From NCBI RefSeq assembly GCF_000411555.1, contig NZ_KE150486.1:1116001-1180000 (forward strand): a stretch of DNA of 64,000 nt. Reading direction: 5' to 3'. This DNA is from Atopobium sp. oral taxon 199 str. F0494 (lineage in GTDB: Bacteria > Actinomycetota > Coriobacteriia > Coriobacteriales > Atopobiaceae). The notes under the pieces were generated by a model. It was not told the DNA's origin. It saw nothing but the letters and a program-made list of their open reading frames with translations, and ran no database searches. Both the position numbers and the translations under genes were made by a program. Within the stretch, counting starts at the first letter, position 1. Each line of letters starts with the position of its first letter. Positions 43,580 to 51,151 of the stretch are shown here, one piece after another.

Positions 43580-44536
43580 TTATTGCCCGCGAAGAGCGAG
43601 TTCGATAAAGCGGGTGCAGAGTTCGGAAAAAGGTATCCCCGCCGTACGAGCGGAATCGGGAATGAGGGAGCGCTCCGTCATGCCTGGAATCATATTAGTC
43701 TCAAGAATCACGGGAGTGCCGTCTTTCGTAACGATAAAGTCACTCCGAGAAGCACCTCGGCAACCAAGGGCTTTGTGAGCGCGGACGGCAAGATCCTGAG
43801 CCCGAGCGTACACGTCAGCGTCAAGTCTTGCGGGAGTAATGTGATGGAGCGCCGCAGGTTCGGCTTTGACCTCAATACTATAAAACTCGTCATCAAAGAC
43901 GATTTCAACGATTGGCAGCGCCTGAGGATCATCATTTCCGACAACCGGCACGGTAATCTCAGTGCCAGTGATACATTCTTCGATGAGAACGCGGTCTCCC
44001 TGTACGCCAGCATCTGCGACGGCCTGAGCCAGTTGCTGTCGGTTTGTCACGCGCGTAACGCCAAAGCTTGAGCCGTTTGCAGCAGGTTTTACAAACAGAG
44101 GAAGACTAAAGTCTTTGATAATCTGGTCAACTTCCTTCTCGGTAAGCCTAGTTTCGGCAGCAACGTCAATCCCGCGCGGCATGGGAATGTTTGCGCGCTC
44201 ATACATGAGCTTCGATATCTCTTTTTCCGTGCCCATTGCGGAAGCAAGCACGCCTGAAAACGTGTATGGAATGTGCAATATCTCAAGAAGTCCCTGAATA
44301 CAGCCGTCTTCACCATAACGTCCGTGCATGGCGACAAAAGCGACGTCATAGGAGCCTTCCGCAAGTTTTGCCACTGCGCCTTCAGAGGAGATGTCGAGAA
44401 GTTCAACGCTTTCAAACCCAGCCTCTTTAAGCGCCTTTGTAACTTCTCCTCCTGACTGCAAAGATATCTCATGCTCATCGGACCAGCCTCCCGCCACAAC
44501 AATGACTGAAAGCTTTTTGAGTTCGTCGCGTGTCAT
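43580..44536 (-). CDS. ddl: D-alanine--D-alanine ligase (divergent omega loop)
   Basis: 318 aa ATP-grasp ligase making the D-Ala-D-Ala end of the peptidoglycan stem. The N-terminal SDEHEISLQSG supplies the Glu-Ser pair near the first substrate. HGRYGEDGCIQG, FVKPAANGSSFGVTRV (ATP loop) and the C-terminal DFIVTKDGTPVILETNMIPG (metal ligands) are all present. The omega loop, which in D-Ala-D-Ala enzymes usually contains A-K-Y, reads EVKAEPAALHHITPARL, so the Tyr is missing and two His are present. The second-substrate preference is therefore not certain (D-Ala by default; D-Lac or D-Ser should not be excluded). It is 61 bp downstream of the DinG gene and divergent from rlmN. Confidence 0.88.
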   Translation of the reverse strand: MTRDELKKLSVIVVAGGWSDEHEISLQSGGEVTKALKEAGFESVELLDISSEGAVAKLAEGSYDVAFVAMHGRYGEDGCIQGLLEILHIPYTFSGVLASAMGTEKEISKLMYERANIPMPRGIDVAAETRLTEKEVDQIIKDFSLPLFVKPAANGSSFGVTRVTNRQQLAQAVADAGVQGDRVLIEECITGTEITVPVVGNDDPQALPIVEIVFDDEFYSIEVKAEPAALHHITPARLDADVYARAQDLAVRAHKALGCRGASRSDFIVTKDGTPVILETNMIPGMTERSLIPDSARTAGIPFSELCTRFIELALRGQ

Positions 44537-44635
44537 TTCTGCTCCTTTAAGTACAGCTGTTAGAATAGGCTCACCAAAAGATTTCTCTCAAAAGGATACC
44601 GCGAGAGTCTCCTGAGAATACGGACAAGGATAAAA

Positions 44636-45721
44636 ATGTACCCGGATACCAATAGCAGCAATAATCAAACGTCATCGAATAGCGCCTCATCTTCCAGACG
44701 CGACCTGAGGTCTTTCTCGCATAATGAGCTTCTTGAGCTTATGGATCAGCTTCATCAACCAAAATTTCGCGTACAACAAATCGAAGAGTGGATCTGGTCT
44801 AAGGGAGCTGTCTCGTTCGAGGACATGAGTAATCTCCCAAAATCGCTCCGAGAATCGCTGAATAAAAGAACTGTACTTCAAGGACCGCAGCAAATTGCTC
44901 GACAGCTCTCGCAGGACGGAAGCCGTAAATATTTGCTTCGCTATCCGGACAACACCACCGTTGAATGTGTTGGTATGCCTTCAGGCACAAAGCTCGCCGT
45001 CTGCGCTTCTACGCAGGCGGGCTGCGCTATGGGCTGCTCCTTCTGTGCAACCGGAGCAGCCGGCCTTGCACGCTCCCTCACCGCTTCTGAAATCTACGAG
45101 CAAGTTATTCATGTGCGAAACGACTTTGAGACGCGTGTTTCCAGCGTTGTGCTTATGGGTCAAGGCGAACCATTTATGAACTATGACAATACGCTCAGCG
45201 TCCTGCGTCGTCTTAACTCCCCTGACGGACTTGGCATAGGAGCTCGCCACCTAACCGTCTCTACATGTGGTGTTATCCCTATGATTAAGCGCTTTTCTAA
45301 CGAACCGGAACAATTTACCCTTGCGATTTCTCTCCATTCGGCCGTACAAAAAACTCGCGATGCTCTCATGCCGGGTGTGCGCAAGTATTCCCTTTTACAT
45401 CTCTATGATGTTATGGGCGAATATGTCGATAAAACGGGACGACGGCCAACGTATGAATACGCTCTTATCGGCGGTGTAAACGATTCCGACAGCGAACTGG
45501 GAGCTCTCCGTGATTTTTGTCGCGGAACGCTAGCTCATGTTAATCTTATCCAGCTGAACGAGGTTCCAGGTTCCAGATTTCATCCATCCTCACCTGCGCG
45601 TGCTCAGCAGTTTGTTAATAAACTTGGAGAAGTCGGTGTCGAAGCAACAATCAGACTCTCTCGCGGTGCGGACATCGATGCGGCATGCGGGCAACTGAGC
45701 CAAAAGCTTCGCCAACAATAG
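44636..45721 (+). CDS. rlmN: 23S rRNA (adenine2503-C2) methyltransferase
   Basis: 361 aa radical SAM enzyme that methylates A2503 of 23S rRNA (and A37 of some tRNAs). A Ser/Asn-rich N-terminal extension of about 20 residues precedes the accessory domain (FRVQQIEEWIWSKGA). The radical SAM cluster is CAMGCSFCATG (C-x3-C-x2-C). GQGEPFMNYDN and the conserved Cys near the C-terminus (DAACGQL) are as in RlmN/Cfr. It lies alone, ended by a strong terminator, and is divergent from ddl (99-bp gap). Confidence 0.95.
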   Translation: MYPDTNSSNNQTSSNSASSSRRDLRSFSHNELLELMDQLHQPKFRVQQIEEWIWSKGAVSFEDMSNLPKSLRESLNKRTVLQGPQQIARQLSQDGSRKYLLRYPDNTTVECVGMPSGTKLAVCASTQAGCAMGCSFCATGAAGLARSLTASEIYEQVIHVRNDFETRVSSVVLMGQGEPFMNYDNTLSVLRRLNSPDGLGIGARHLTVSTCGVIPMIKRFSNEPEQFTLAISLHSAVQKTRDALMPGVRKYSLLHLYDVMGEYVDKTGRRPTYEYALIGGVNDSDSELGALRDFCRGTLAHVNLIQLNEVPGSRFHPSSPARAQQFVNKLGEVGVEATIRLSRGADIDAACGQLSQKLRQQ

Positions 45722-45744
45722 AATTTTTTCTCTCCTGGATACAG

Positions 45745-45775
45745 AAAAAGAGGTCCCAAGAGCCTCTTTTTTCTT
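45745..45775. terminator. Bidirectional terminator after rlmN
   Basis: AAAAAGAGG (45745-45753) pairs with CCTCTTTTT (45763-45771) and continues TTCTTT. The symmetric A/T ends also suit the convergent parAB operon. Confidence 0.8.
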
Positions 45776-45795
45776 TCTCGATTAGAACATTAGTT

Positions 45796-46047
45796 CTAAT
45801 ATCCCAGTTCAGACCATTGTTTATCAATTTGTCGTTTGTGGAATTTTATATCTCCTTGCTCCCCCTCTATAAATTTTGTATCAATCGAGGAAAGGGCGCG
45901 CTTAGCTGAGGAGATGGTTCTTCTCCCCGCCTTAAGCACTTTTCGTCTTGCGTCCTCGGTAAGAAGACAATAGATTGCGCCAATCGCTATGCCCCCTGCT
46001 GCTCCTGATGCTAAAAGGAGTTTCATTTTTATTCTCATGCTACTCAT
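45796..46047 (-). CDS. Small single-pass membrane protein downstream of parB
   Basis: 83 aa. One N-terminal helix (LLLASGAAGGIAIGAIYCLL, about 10-29) is followed by a basic amphipathic region (TEDARRKVLKAGRRTISSAKR), resembling YtxH-type small proteins, and an acidic/neutral tail. The start at 46047 uses an ATG overlapping the parB stop (ATGAGTAG), implying translational coupling; ATG 46038 is an alternative. It is the last gene of the parA-parB unit. Function unknown; co-expression with chromosome segregation genes is seen, a role there is not shown. Confidence 0.6.
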   Translation of the reverse strand: MSSMRIKMKLLLASGAAGGIAIGAIYCLLTEDARRKVLKAGRRTISSAKRALSSIDTKFIEGEQGDIKFHKRQIDKQWSELGY

Positions 46048-46897
46048 GGATACTCGTAAGGAGTTCAACGAGCTTTGCGAGTTCATCATCATCCGCAAAC
46101 TCAATCTCTATCTTATTCTTCCCGCGCACATTTCTTACCTTCACGGTAGTATCCAGCGCCATGCGCAATTGCCGAGCGGCACGCTTATATGACTGTGGCG
46201 TAGGTAAGCGCTTCTGTTTTACTGCTTCTGCGCCAGAAAAAAGTGGAGCGAGATTCTCTGTCTGACGAACCGAGAGATTCTCACTAATAACTTTTTGAGC
46301 AAGCTTGAGACGCCCCTCTTCGCCGACAACAGCGAGAATTGCTCGAGCATGTCCTGCGGACAACGTTCCTAATACCATATACTCCTGAATTTCGTCAGGA
46401 AGATCGAGAAGGCGCAATGTATTGGTAATTGCAGATCGTGATTTTGAAATAATTTTTGAAAGCTGTTCTTGTGTCAGGCCGTCCTTTTTTATAAGCTCTT
46501 GATAGCCTCTCGCTTCCTCGATAGGAGTCAAATTTGACCTCTGTAAATTTTCGATAAGGGCAAGCTTAAAGACCTCTTCATCAGAAATTTCTCGTATAAT
46601 CACAGGAATTTCTTTAAGTCCTGCTTGTTTTGCGGCTTGGTATCTACGTTCTCCAGCAACAATTTCATAAGCCTCTCCCTTTTTGCGCACAAGAAGTGGC
46701 TGTAAAATACCATTCTGTCTAATCGAATCCGCCAACTCGCTGAGTTCTGTTTCATTAAACTGTTTACGGGGTTGATTCTTATTCGGTTTAAGTTTTGAAA
46801 GCGCAAGTGTCTCTGTTTTTTTAGGTCTGCCAGTCTCTGCATTCGCCTCAGTTATCAGCGAGCTAAGTCCTTTTCCTAATCCGCTTTTTTTAGCCAC
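46040..46897 (-). CDS. parB: Chromosome-partitioning protein ParB
   Basis: 285 aa CTP-dependent DNA clamp that loads at parS and spreads. The N-terminal ParB/Srx domain has NQPRKQFNETELSELADSI, the C-motif GERRYQAAKQAGL (CTP pocket) and IENLQRSNLTPIEEARGYQ. A helix-turn-helix binds parS (QEQLSKIISKSRSAITNTLR), and a C-terminal dimerisation domain ends LAKLVELLTSIHE. It overlaps parA by 8 bp. Two perfect parS sites lie upstream at 47738-47753 and 47917-47932, so the cis target is present in the same locus. Confidence 0.97.
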   Translation of the reverse strand: MAKKSGLGKGLSSLITEANAETGRPKKTETLALSKLKPNKNQPRKQFNETELSELADSIRQNGILQPLLVRKKGEAYEIVAGERRYQAAKQAGLKEIPVIIREISDEEVFKLALIENLQRSNLTPIEEARGYQELIKKDGLTQEQLSKIISKSRSAITNTLRLLDLPDEIQEYMVLGTLSAGHARAILAVVGEEGRLKLAQKVISENLSVRQTENLAPLFSGAEAVKQKRLPTPQSYKRAARQLRMALDTTVKVRNVRGKNKIEIEFADDDELAKLVELLTSIHE

Positions 46898-47690
46898 GAC
46901 GCGTCACTTCCTTTGAGAGTTTTGTATAGGCAAGAGCGCCTTTGCTGATACGAGCATACATCGTAATCGGGAGCCCATGGCTTGGCGCCTCCGCAATTTT
47001 AATGTTTCTTGGAATTACTGTTTTGAACATTTTGTCACCAAAATAGGTTGATACTTCCTCCACAACCTGTTTTGAGAGGGTAGTACGACTATCAAACATC
47101 GTCATTACAACGCCAAACACTTCAAGAGCGGGGTTAAGACTGTTTTTTACCATCTCCATAGATTCAAGTAATTTTGACACTCCTTCAAGAGCATAATATT
47201 CACACTGAATAGGCACTAACAAGCTGTCAGCGGCAACCAAAGCATTAATCGTAAGGAGTCCAAGGGAGGGAGGACAGTCGATAAAGATGTAATCAAAATC
47301 GTTCTTTATCGGCTCAATTGCTTTTTTAAGAATATGCTCTCGGTCTTCTTCATTGACAAGTTCGATTTCTGCTCCTGCAAGCTGAATCGTAGCTGGTATA
47401 ACATAAACACGGTCTTCTGGAGTCGAGTGAATGAGGGAATCTATTGGAGTCTCGTTGAGAATTCCATCATAGATATCATACTCAAGCTCATCTTTTTCGA
47501 TTCCATAGCCACTTGTTGAATTTCCTTGTGGATCAAAATCAATAAGTAGCGTTTTCTTCTTTGCTTCACCTAAGGCTGCAGACAGATTGATGGCTGTCGT
47601 TGACTTTCCAACTCCGCCTTTTTGGTTGATTATGGCAATAACTTTACTATCCTTATCAGGATAAGAGCGTTTCTGATCCGTATAGTTCAT
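46890..47690 (-). CDS. parA: Chromosome-partitioning ATPase ParA (Soj)
   Basis: 266 aa deviant Walker-type ATPase. KGGVGKSTTAINLSAAL is the P-loop near 25-41, with the signature lysine. LLIDFDPQGNSTSG is Walker A', and YIFIDCPPSLGLL is Walker B. It drives ParB-parS complexes across the nucleoid. The ATG follows GGAGGGTAT. A parS site in a 34-bp palindrome lies immediately upstream, and a weak promoter (GTGAAA, 16 bp, TATAGA; 47718-47745, minus strand) overlaps it, which would permit ParB autoregulation. Confidence 0.97.
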   Translation of the reverse strand: MNYTDQKRSYPDKDSKVIAIINQKGGVGKSTTAINLSAALGEAKKKTLLIDFDPQGNSTSGYGIEKDELEYDIYDGILNETPIDSLIHSTPEDRVYVIPATIQLAGAEIELVNEEDREHILKKAIEPIKNDFDYIFIDCPPSLGLLTINALVAADSLLVPIQCEYYALEGVSKLLESMEMVKNSLNPALEVFGVVMTMFDSRTTLSKQVVEEVSTYFGDKMFKTVIPRNIKIAEAPSHGLPITMYARISKGALAYTKLSKEVTRRG

Positions 47691-47728
47691 ATACCCTCCG
47701 TCTACCTCAGGTGTTTCTCTATAAGAAT

Positions 47729-47762
47729 AATACCGAATGTTTCACGTGAAACATTCGGTATT
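47729..47762. repeat. 34-bp perfect palindrome centred on parS
   Basis: The 16-bp parS TGTTTCACGTGAAACA (47738-47753) is flanked by nine further perfectly complementary bases on each side. On the minus strand it is followed by an AT-rich stretch, so it may double as the rsmG terminator. The match to the bacterial parS consensus is exact. Confidence 0.9.
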
Positions 47763-47787
47763 TGTCAATTTTAAAGAATCCCGGAGG

Positions 47788-48516
47788 CTACTCCTTTATA
47801 TGACCTAGGGGTTCACGCTTCGCTTGTCCGTTCTTCCTAGGAAGTTTTATCTGTGCTTGTTTAACTTTTCTATATATAAGTATTTCTCGATGTCCTAATC
47901 CTTGGGGCAGTTCAAATGTTTCACGTGAAACATTCTCAAATCCGCAAAGAGCTGCTGCCTGAGATGCCTCTTGCAGCTCTACTTTCTCAAGGTTTGCCTT
48001 TTGCACTAAAAGACATCCTCCAAGAGTTAAAAACGGCTCTGCATATTCAATAATAATGTTTGTTTTTCCAACTGCTCTAGAAACAACAAAGTCGAATACT
48101 CTTTTCATCTCGGGGGTGATTTCTTCAGCCCTCATATGTTTTCCCACAAGGTGTTTCTGCAGACCAAGTTGTTCTATAAACTCATTGACTGCAGTAACTT
48201 TCTTTCTTACAGAATCAATAAGTACCCCATCAAATCCTGTTACACACCCAAGGGGAATACCAGGGGTTCCTCCTCCTGTGCCAATGTCACAGAATGTCTT
48301 TCCTTCCTTCATATATAACGACACCACTAAGGAGTCAACAATATGAAGGATTAAAGCTTCAGCAGAATCAGTAATACTGGTAAGGTTAAGGACTTTATTC
48401 TTCTCAAGAAGCAGCTCAAGGTATTTTAGGAGACAGGCGCGCTGTTCGTGTGTTGTTTCTATTCCATATGCCAAAAGCATTTCTTCTAATGCTTTTTCAT
48501 CCTCATTCCCAAACAT
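47788..48516 (-). CDS. rsmG: 16S rRNA (guanine527-N7)-methyltransferase
   Basis: 242 aa SAM-dependent methyltransferase for G527 of 16S rRNA. VLNLTSITD, HIVDSLVVSLY and the SAM-binding FCDIGTGGGTPGIPLG followed by DSVRKKVTAVNEFIE are typical. A short basic C-terminal extension (LPRKNGQAKREPL) is present. The codons for ENVSRETFEL (about 195-204) contain a second perfect parS site. It lies in the conserved jag-rsmG-parA-parB order but is separated from jag by a terminator. Confidence 0.96.
   Translation of the reverse strand: MFGNEDEKALEEMLLAYGIETTHEQRACLLKYLELLLEKNKVLNLTSITDSAEALILHIVDSLVVSLYMKEGKTFCDIGTGGGTPGIPLGCVTGFDGVLIDSVRKKVTAVNEFIEQLGLQKHLVGKHMRAEEITPEMKRVFDFVVSRAVGKTNIIIEYAEPFLTLGGCLLVQKANLEKVELQEASQAAALCGFENVSRETFELPQGLGHREILIYRKVKQAQIKLPRKNGQAKREPLGHIKE
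47917..47932. promoter_or_regulatory. parS site inside rsmG
   Basis: TGTTTCACGTGAAACA, perfect consensus, embedded in rsmG codons and 164 bp from the centre of the first parS. Confidence 0.92.
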
Positions 48517-48572
48517 TACGTCGCTCCTTGATACTCAGATTGACAAAACTTTCTGCTCCACAATCTTTTGAC

Positions 48573-48604
48573 AAAAAGGGGAAGATCTCTCTTCCCCTTT
48601 TTTC
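48573..48604 (-). terminator. Terminator between jag and rsmG
   Basis: A 13-bp stem (48573-48585 with 48590-48602) with a TCTC-type loop and T runs on both strands. It separates jag from rsmG transcription. Confidence 0.8.
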
Positions 48605-48629
48605 TTTTTACCATAAATTTTAACAGCTA

Positions 48630-49202
48630 TTACTCATGCACGGCAGTAATAACCACGCGCCGGTAAGGATCTTCACCTTCTGAGTGCGTAGTAACATCCG
48701 TAGCCTCTCTAAGTGCTATATGTACAAGACGACGCTCGTAGCCGTTCATTGGAACAAGAGCAATACGCCCGCCGTTCTTCCTCACACGTTCAGCAGCGGA
48801 TCGAGCCATATTTTGAATCTTTGCGCGGCGACGACTCTTATATGATTCAACATCAACAAGTATCGGATAATGAAAACGAAGTGTTGCGCTCATGAGAGAA
48901 GAGAGGACCATCTGTAATGACTCAAGCGTATTACCGTGGCGCCCTATAAGAATCGCAAGATCACCATCGGTTATATCGAGAATCAGCTCTCCTTCATCTC
49001 CGTCATATTCATCAATCGCGCAGTTCGTCTCGCCAAAAAACCCTAGAAGTTGCTTAAGGTAAGATACAGCCAAATCAGCAATCTTATCCATCTCTAGAGA
49101 AGAAAGCTCTAGGCCTTCCTCGTAGTGAGCGCGAATCTCCGCAAACTCATCCGCTAAATCAACTGCAGAGGATGCTTCCTGAGAATTCTCCTTCTCATTC
49201 AT
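48630..49202 (-). CDS. jag: Jag/KhpB RNA-binding protein (KH + R3H)
   Basis: 190 aa. An acidic N-terminus of about 45 residues precedes the KH domain with GDLAILIGRHGNTLESLQ and a C-terminal R3H domain (RRAKIQNMARSAAERVRKNG, then GYERRLVHIALRE). KhpB proteins bind RNA with KhpA and influence cell-wall growth. ATG 49202 was chosen because GGAGGA lies 7 nt upstream, rather than the codon at 49229 that lacks a site. It follows yidC in the conserved origin-proximal order. No Jag_N domain is evident, as is usual in actinobacteria. Confidence 0.93.
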   Translation of the reverse strand: MNEKENSQEASSAVDLADEFAEIRAHYEEGLELSSLEMDKIADLAVSYLKQLLGFFGETNCAIDEYDGDEGELILDITDGDLAILIGRHGNTLESLQMVLSSLMSATLRFHYPILVDVESYKSRRRAKIQNMARSAAERVRKNGGRIALVPMNGYERRLVHIALREATDVTTHSEGEDPYRRVVITAVHE

Positions 49203-49332
49203 AGTCAATTCCTCCACGTCAACCTCCATTCAATATAAAATACTTAATTAGTATTTTAAGAAATTACTTGTAGTCGCTTTGTTATAATCAATAAAGAGAA
49301 AACCCTGTTCTTGCTATAGACTATTTTCTATC

Positions 49333-50091
49333 TCATCCTTTTTTATGTTGCCGAGGCTTCTTCTCTTTGCGTACAACATCAACTTCAACAGGTTTGTTTT
49401 CCATTTGTGCCGCAGCCTTTGCTTTTTCAGACTCAAGGATTCGGTTCGTAATAAGTTTTTGCTGTATTACCTGCCAAAGCGACGATGTAACGTAATACAA
49501 AAGAACCGCAGCGGGTACTGTCCAACCAAACCAAAGCATCACAAGAGACATCATGCCCCCCATAATCATTTGCTGTCGTTTTTGGTCAGCAGCGCTATTG
49601 TTTGCGTTCATCATCAGGGGAACAAATGTCAAAACACCAAAAAGAATCACAAAAATAAGATAGGGGATAGCAGCGGTAAGCCCTGAAGAGGCAAAAACCT
49701 CTGAAGGAGAAGAAGCGATTGATGAAAGAATTCCATAGAAGTGAGCATCTTTGGGGACATTTCTTGCAACGGTAAAGAGAGCAAAGAAGATAGGCATCTG
49801 CAGGAAAATTGGAAGACATCCCCCTATAGGATTGAACTTAATCTCAGCATAGAGCTTACGCATTTCTTCCTGCTGCTTCATAGGATCATCAGCATAGCGC
49901 TCTTGAATCTCTTTGAGTTTAGGCTGCACCACCTGCATGCGCGCCATTGACGCGGTCTGCTTGTTAGTAAGCGGTACAAGAAGCAAACGAATAATGAATG
50001 TCAGAATAATAACGGCAAGGCCCCAGTCACCACAAAAGCCGTAAATACCCGACAAAATCGACGTAAGTAGATTAATAATCCAATCCCACAT
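49333..50091 (-). CDS. yidC: Membrane protein insertase YidC
   Basis: 252 aa short YidC/Oxa1-type insertase. The hydrophobic N-terminal helix is followed by VIILTFIIRLLLVPL, holding the conserved Arg of the hydrophilic groove. A cytoplasmic hairpin (KLKEIQERYADDPMKQQEEM) and further membrane helices including GGCLPIFLQMPIFFALF follow. The basic C-terminal tail KKPRQHKKG could contact ribosomes. It sits 20 bp after yidD. No lipobox is seen at the N-terminus. Confidence 0.96.
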   Translation of the reverse strand: MWDWIINLLTSILSGIYGFCGDWGLAVIILTFIIRLLLVPLTNKQTASMARMQVVQPKLKEIQERYADDPMKQQEEMRKLYAEIKFNPIGGCLPIFLQMPIFFALFTVARNVPKDAHFYGILSSIASSPSEVFASSGLTAAIPYLIFVILFGVLTFVPLMMNANNSAADQKRQQMIMGGMMSLVMLWFGWTVPAAVLLYYVTSSLWQVIQQKLITNRILESEKAKAAAQMENKPVEVDVVRKEKKPRQHKKG

Positions 50092-50111
50092 AGTTCCTCC
50101 GGTCCGTCCCT

Positions 50112-50348
50112 TTATGGAACGGGATCATAGCCTCCAACATGAAAAGGATGGCACCTCAAAATTCGTTTACCGGCAAGTAAACATCCCTTTCCAACACCAT
50201 ACTTTTGTATAGCCTGAACCGCATACTCAGAACAGGTAGGTCTATAAATACAGTGCGGACGAAACAAAGGAGAGATGTTTCGCTGATAAAAGCGAATCGC
50301 CTTCAAAACAAAGCGAGCGAGAAAAGATGGTGTTCTTAGCGCGCTCAT
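50112..50348 (-). CDS. yidD: Membrane protein insertion efficiency factor YidD
   Basis: 78 aa. It carries the family core [20 protein letters not shown] followed by [12 protein letters not shown] and [13 protein letters not shown], with the conserved Cys residues. It probably acts at the membrane beside YidC. Its start overlaps the rnpA stop by 4 bp, giving the standard rnpA-yidD-yidC order. Confidence 0.95.
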   Translation of the reverse strand: MSALRTPSFLARFVLKAIRFYQRNISPLFRPHCIYRPTCSEYAVQAIQKYGVGKGCLLAGKRILRCHPFHVGGYDPVP

Positions 50349-50665
50349 TGGATGCCTGTTTTCCTGAGTAGTTTCTGTAATTCATATGATACTTCTTGAG
50401 GAGAAGCGTCATATGTTTGAGACGTTGCAAAAAGAATAACGCCGTATCCACATACAGGTAAACCGCTTATGCGCGCGGCCTCTCTCAGTACTCGCTTACA
50501 CCTGTTTCTAAATACGGCATTACCTAATCTTTTTGGTGCAACAAAAGCAACTCCTGCACCTGCGCCTTCATCAACCGCTACTCGGATGCGGAGAAGAGAA
50601 GCATTAGCCCTCTTTCCGCAGGAGAAGACCCTTTCGAACTCACGGGGAGACTTAATGGTCTTCAC
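50345..50665 (-). CDS. rnpA: Ribonuclease P protein component
   Basis: 106 aa basic protein cofactor of RNase [16 protein letters not shown], the central RNR-type motif [14 protein letters not shown] and [11 protein letters not shown] match the family. GTG 50665 lies 12 nt after the rpmH stop. It is translated in the rpmH-rnpA-yidD chain. Confidence 0.95.
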   Translation of the reverse strand: MKTIKSPREFERVFSCGKRANASLLRIRVAVDEGAGAGVAFVAPKRLGNAVFRNRCKRVLREAARISGLPVCGYGVILFATSQTYDASPQEVSYELQKLLRKTGIQ

Positions 50666-50676
50666 AGAACGTATCC

Positions 50677-50811
50677 TTAAACAGTAAGGCGCTTGCGGCC
50701 TTTAAGGCGGCGGCGAGCGAGAACTGCACGGCCGTTCTTAGTAGCCATACGTGCACGGAAACCATGGGTTGTAGCGCGCTTGCGCTTGTTTGGCTGATAG
50801 GTACGCTTCAT
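50677..50811 (-). CDS. rpmH: 50S ribosomal protein L34
   Basis: 44 aa, too short for usual ORF cut-offs. The translation begins [18 protein letters not shown] and ends [12 protein letters not shown], a complete L34. It lies directly upstream of rnpA on the same strand. Its upstream region is the left part of the origin. Confidence 0.97.
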   Translation of the reverse strand: MKRTYQPNKRKRATTHGFRARMATKNGRAVLARRRLKGRKRLTV

Positions 50812-51151
50812 AACTATTTCCTCCCAGACGGGTACGACATCGAGTAAAAAGCCTTCAAATTGTACGTGTCTCTTCCTGTAAATGTCAATGGAATTGCAGA
50901 TAAATAATCAGATTCTTGTGCGACCTGTGAAAAACATAGCTACGCTGATTCTTTTCACATATCATTTTTTACATGAATGATATATTTCTTATTTCAGGTG
51001 CTTTTATTAAAATGCTACTATTATTTCGTGAAATTTCAGAGTGATTATCTATTTTCAACATGATGTTTACAATTTGTTGAAAACGTTCTTTCGTTCTGAA
51101 ATGTTATGAAAAGTTTTCATCAATTTGTTGAAAACTTGTTGAAAAGGACTA
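50812..51151. other. Left half of oriC: AT-rich region and DnaA-box cluster
   Basis: 340 bp between divergent rpmH and the ATPase gene. Positions about 50880-51050 are strongly AT-rich and are a candidate unwinding element. Exact copies of the 9-mer TTTTCAACA occur at 51052-51060 (+), 51075-51083 (-), 51126-51134 (-) and 51137-51145 (-). A one-mismatch copy TTTTCATCA is at 51114-51122. No canonical TTATCCACA was seen. Origin function is inferred from gene order and repeats. Confidence 0.8.
51052..51145. repeat. Four exact non-canonical DnaA-box-like 9-mers (TTTTCAACA)
   Basis: Copies lie at 51052 (+), 51075, 51126 and 51137 (minus orientation). The last overlaps the ribosome-binding sequence AAAAGGA of the ATPase gene. 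The 9-mer differs from TTATCCACA at positions 3 and 6. Confidence 0.75.
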
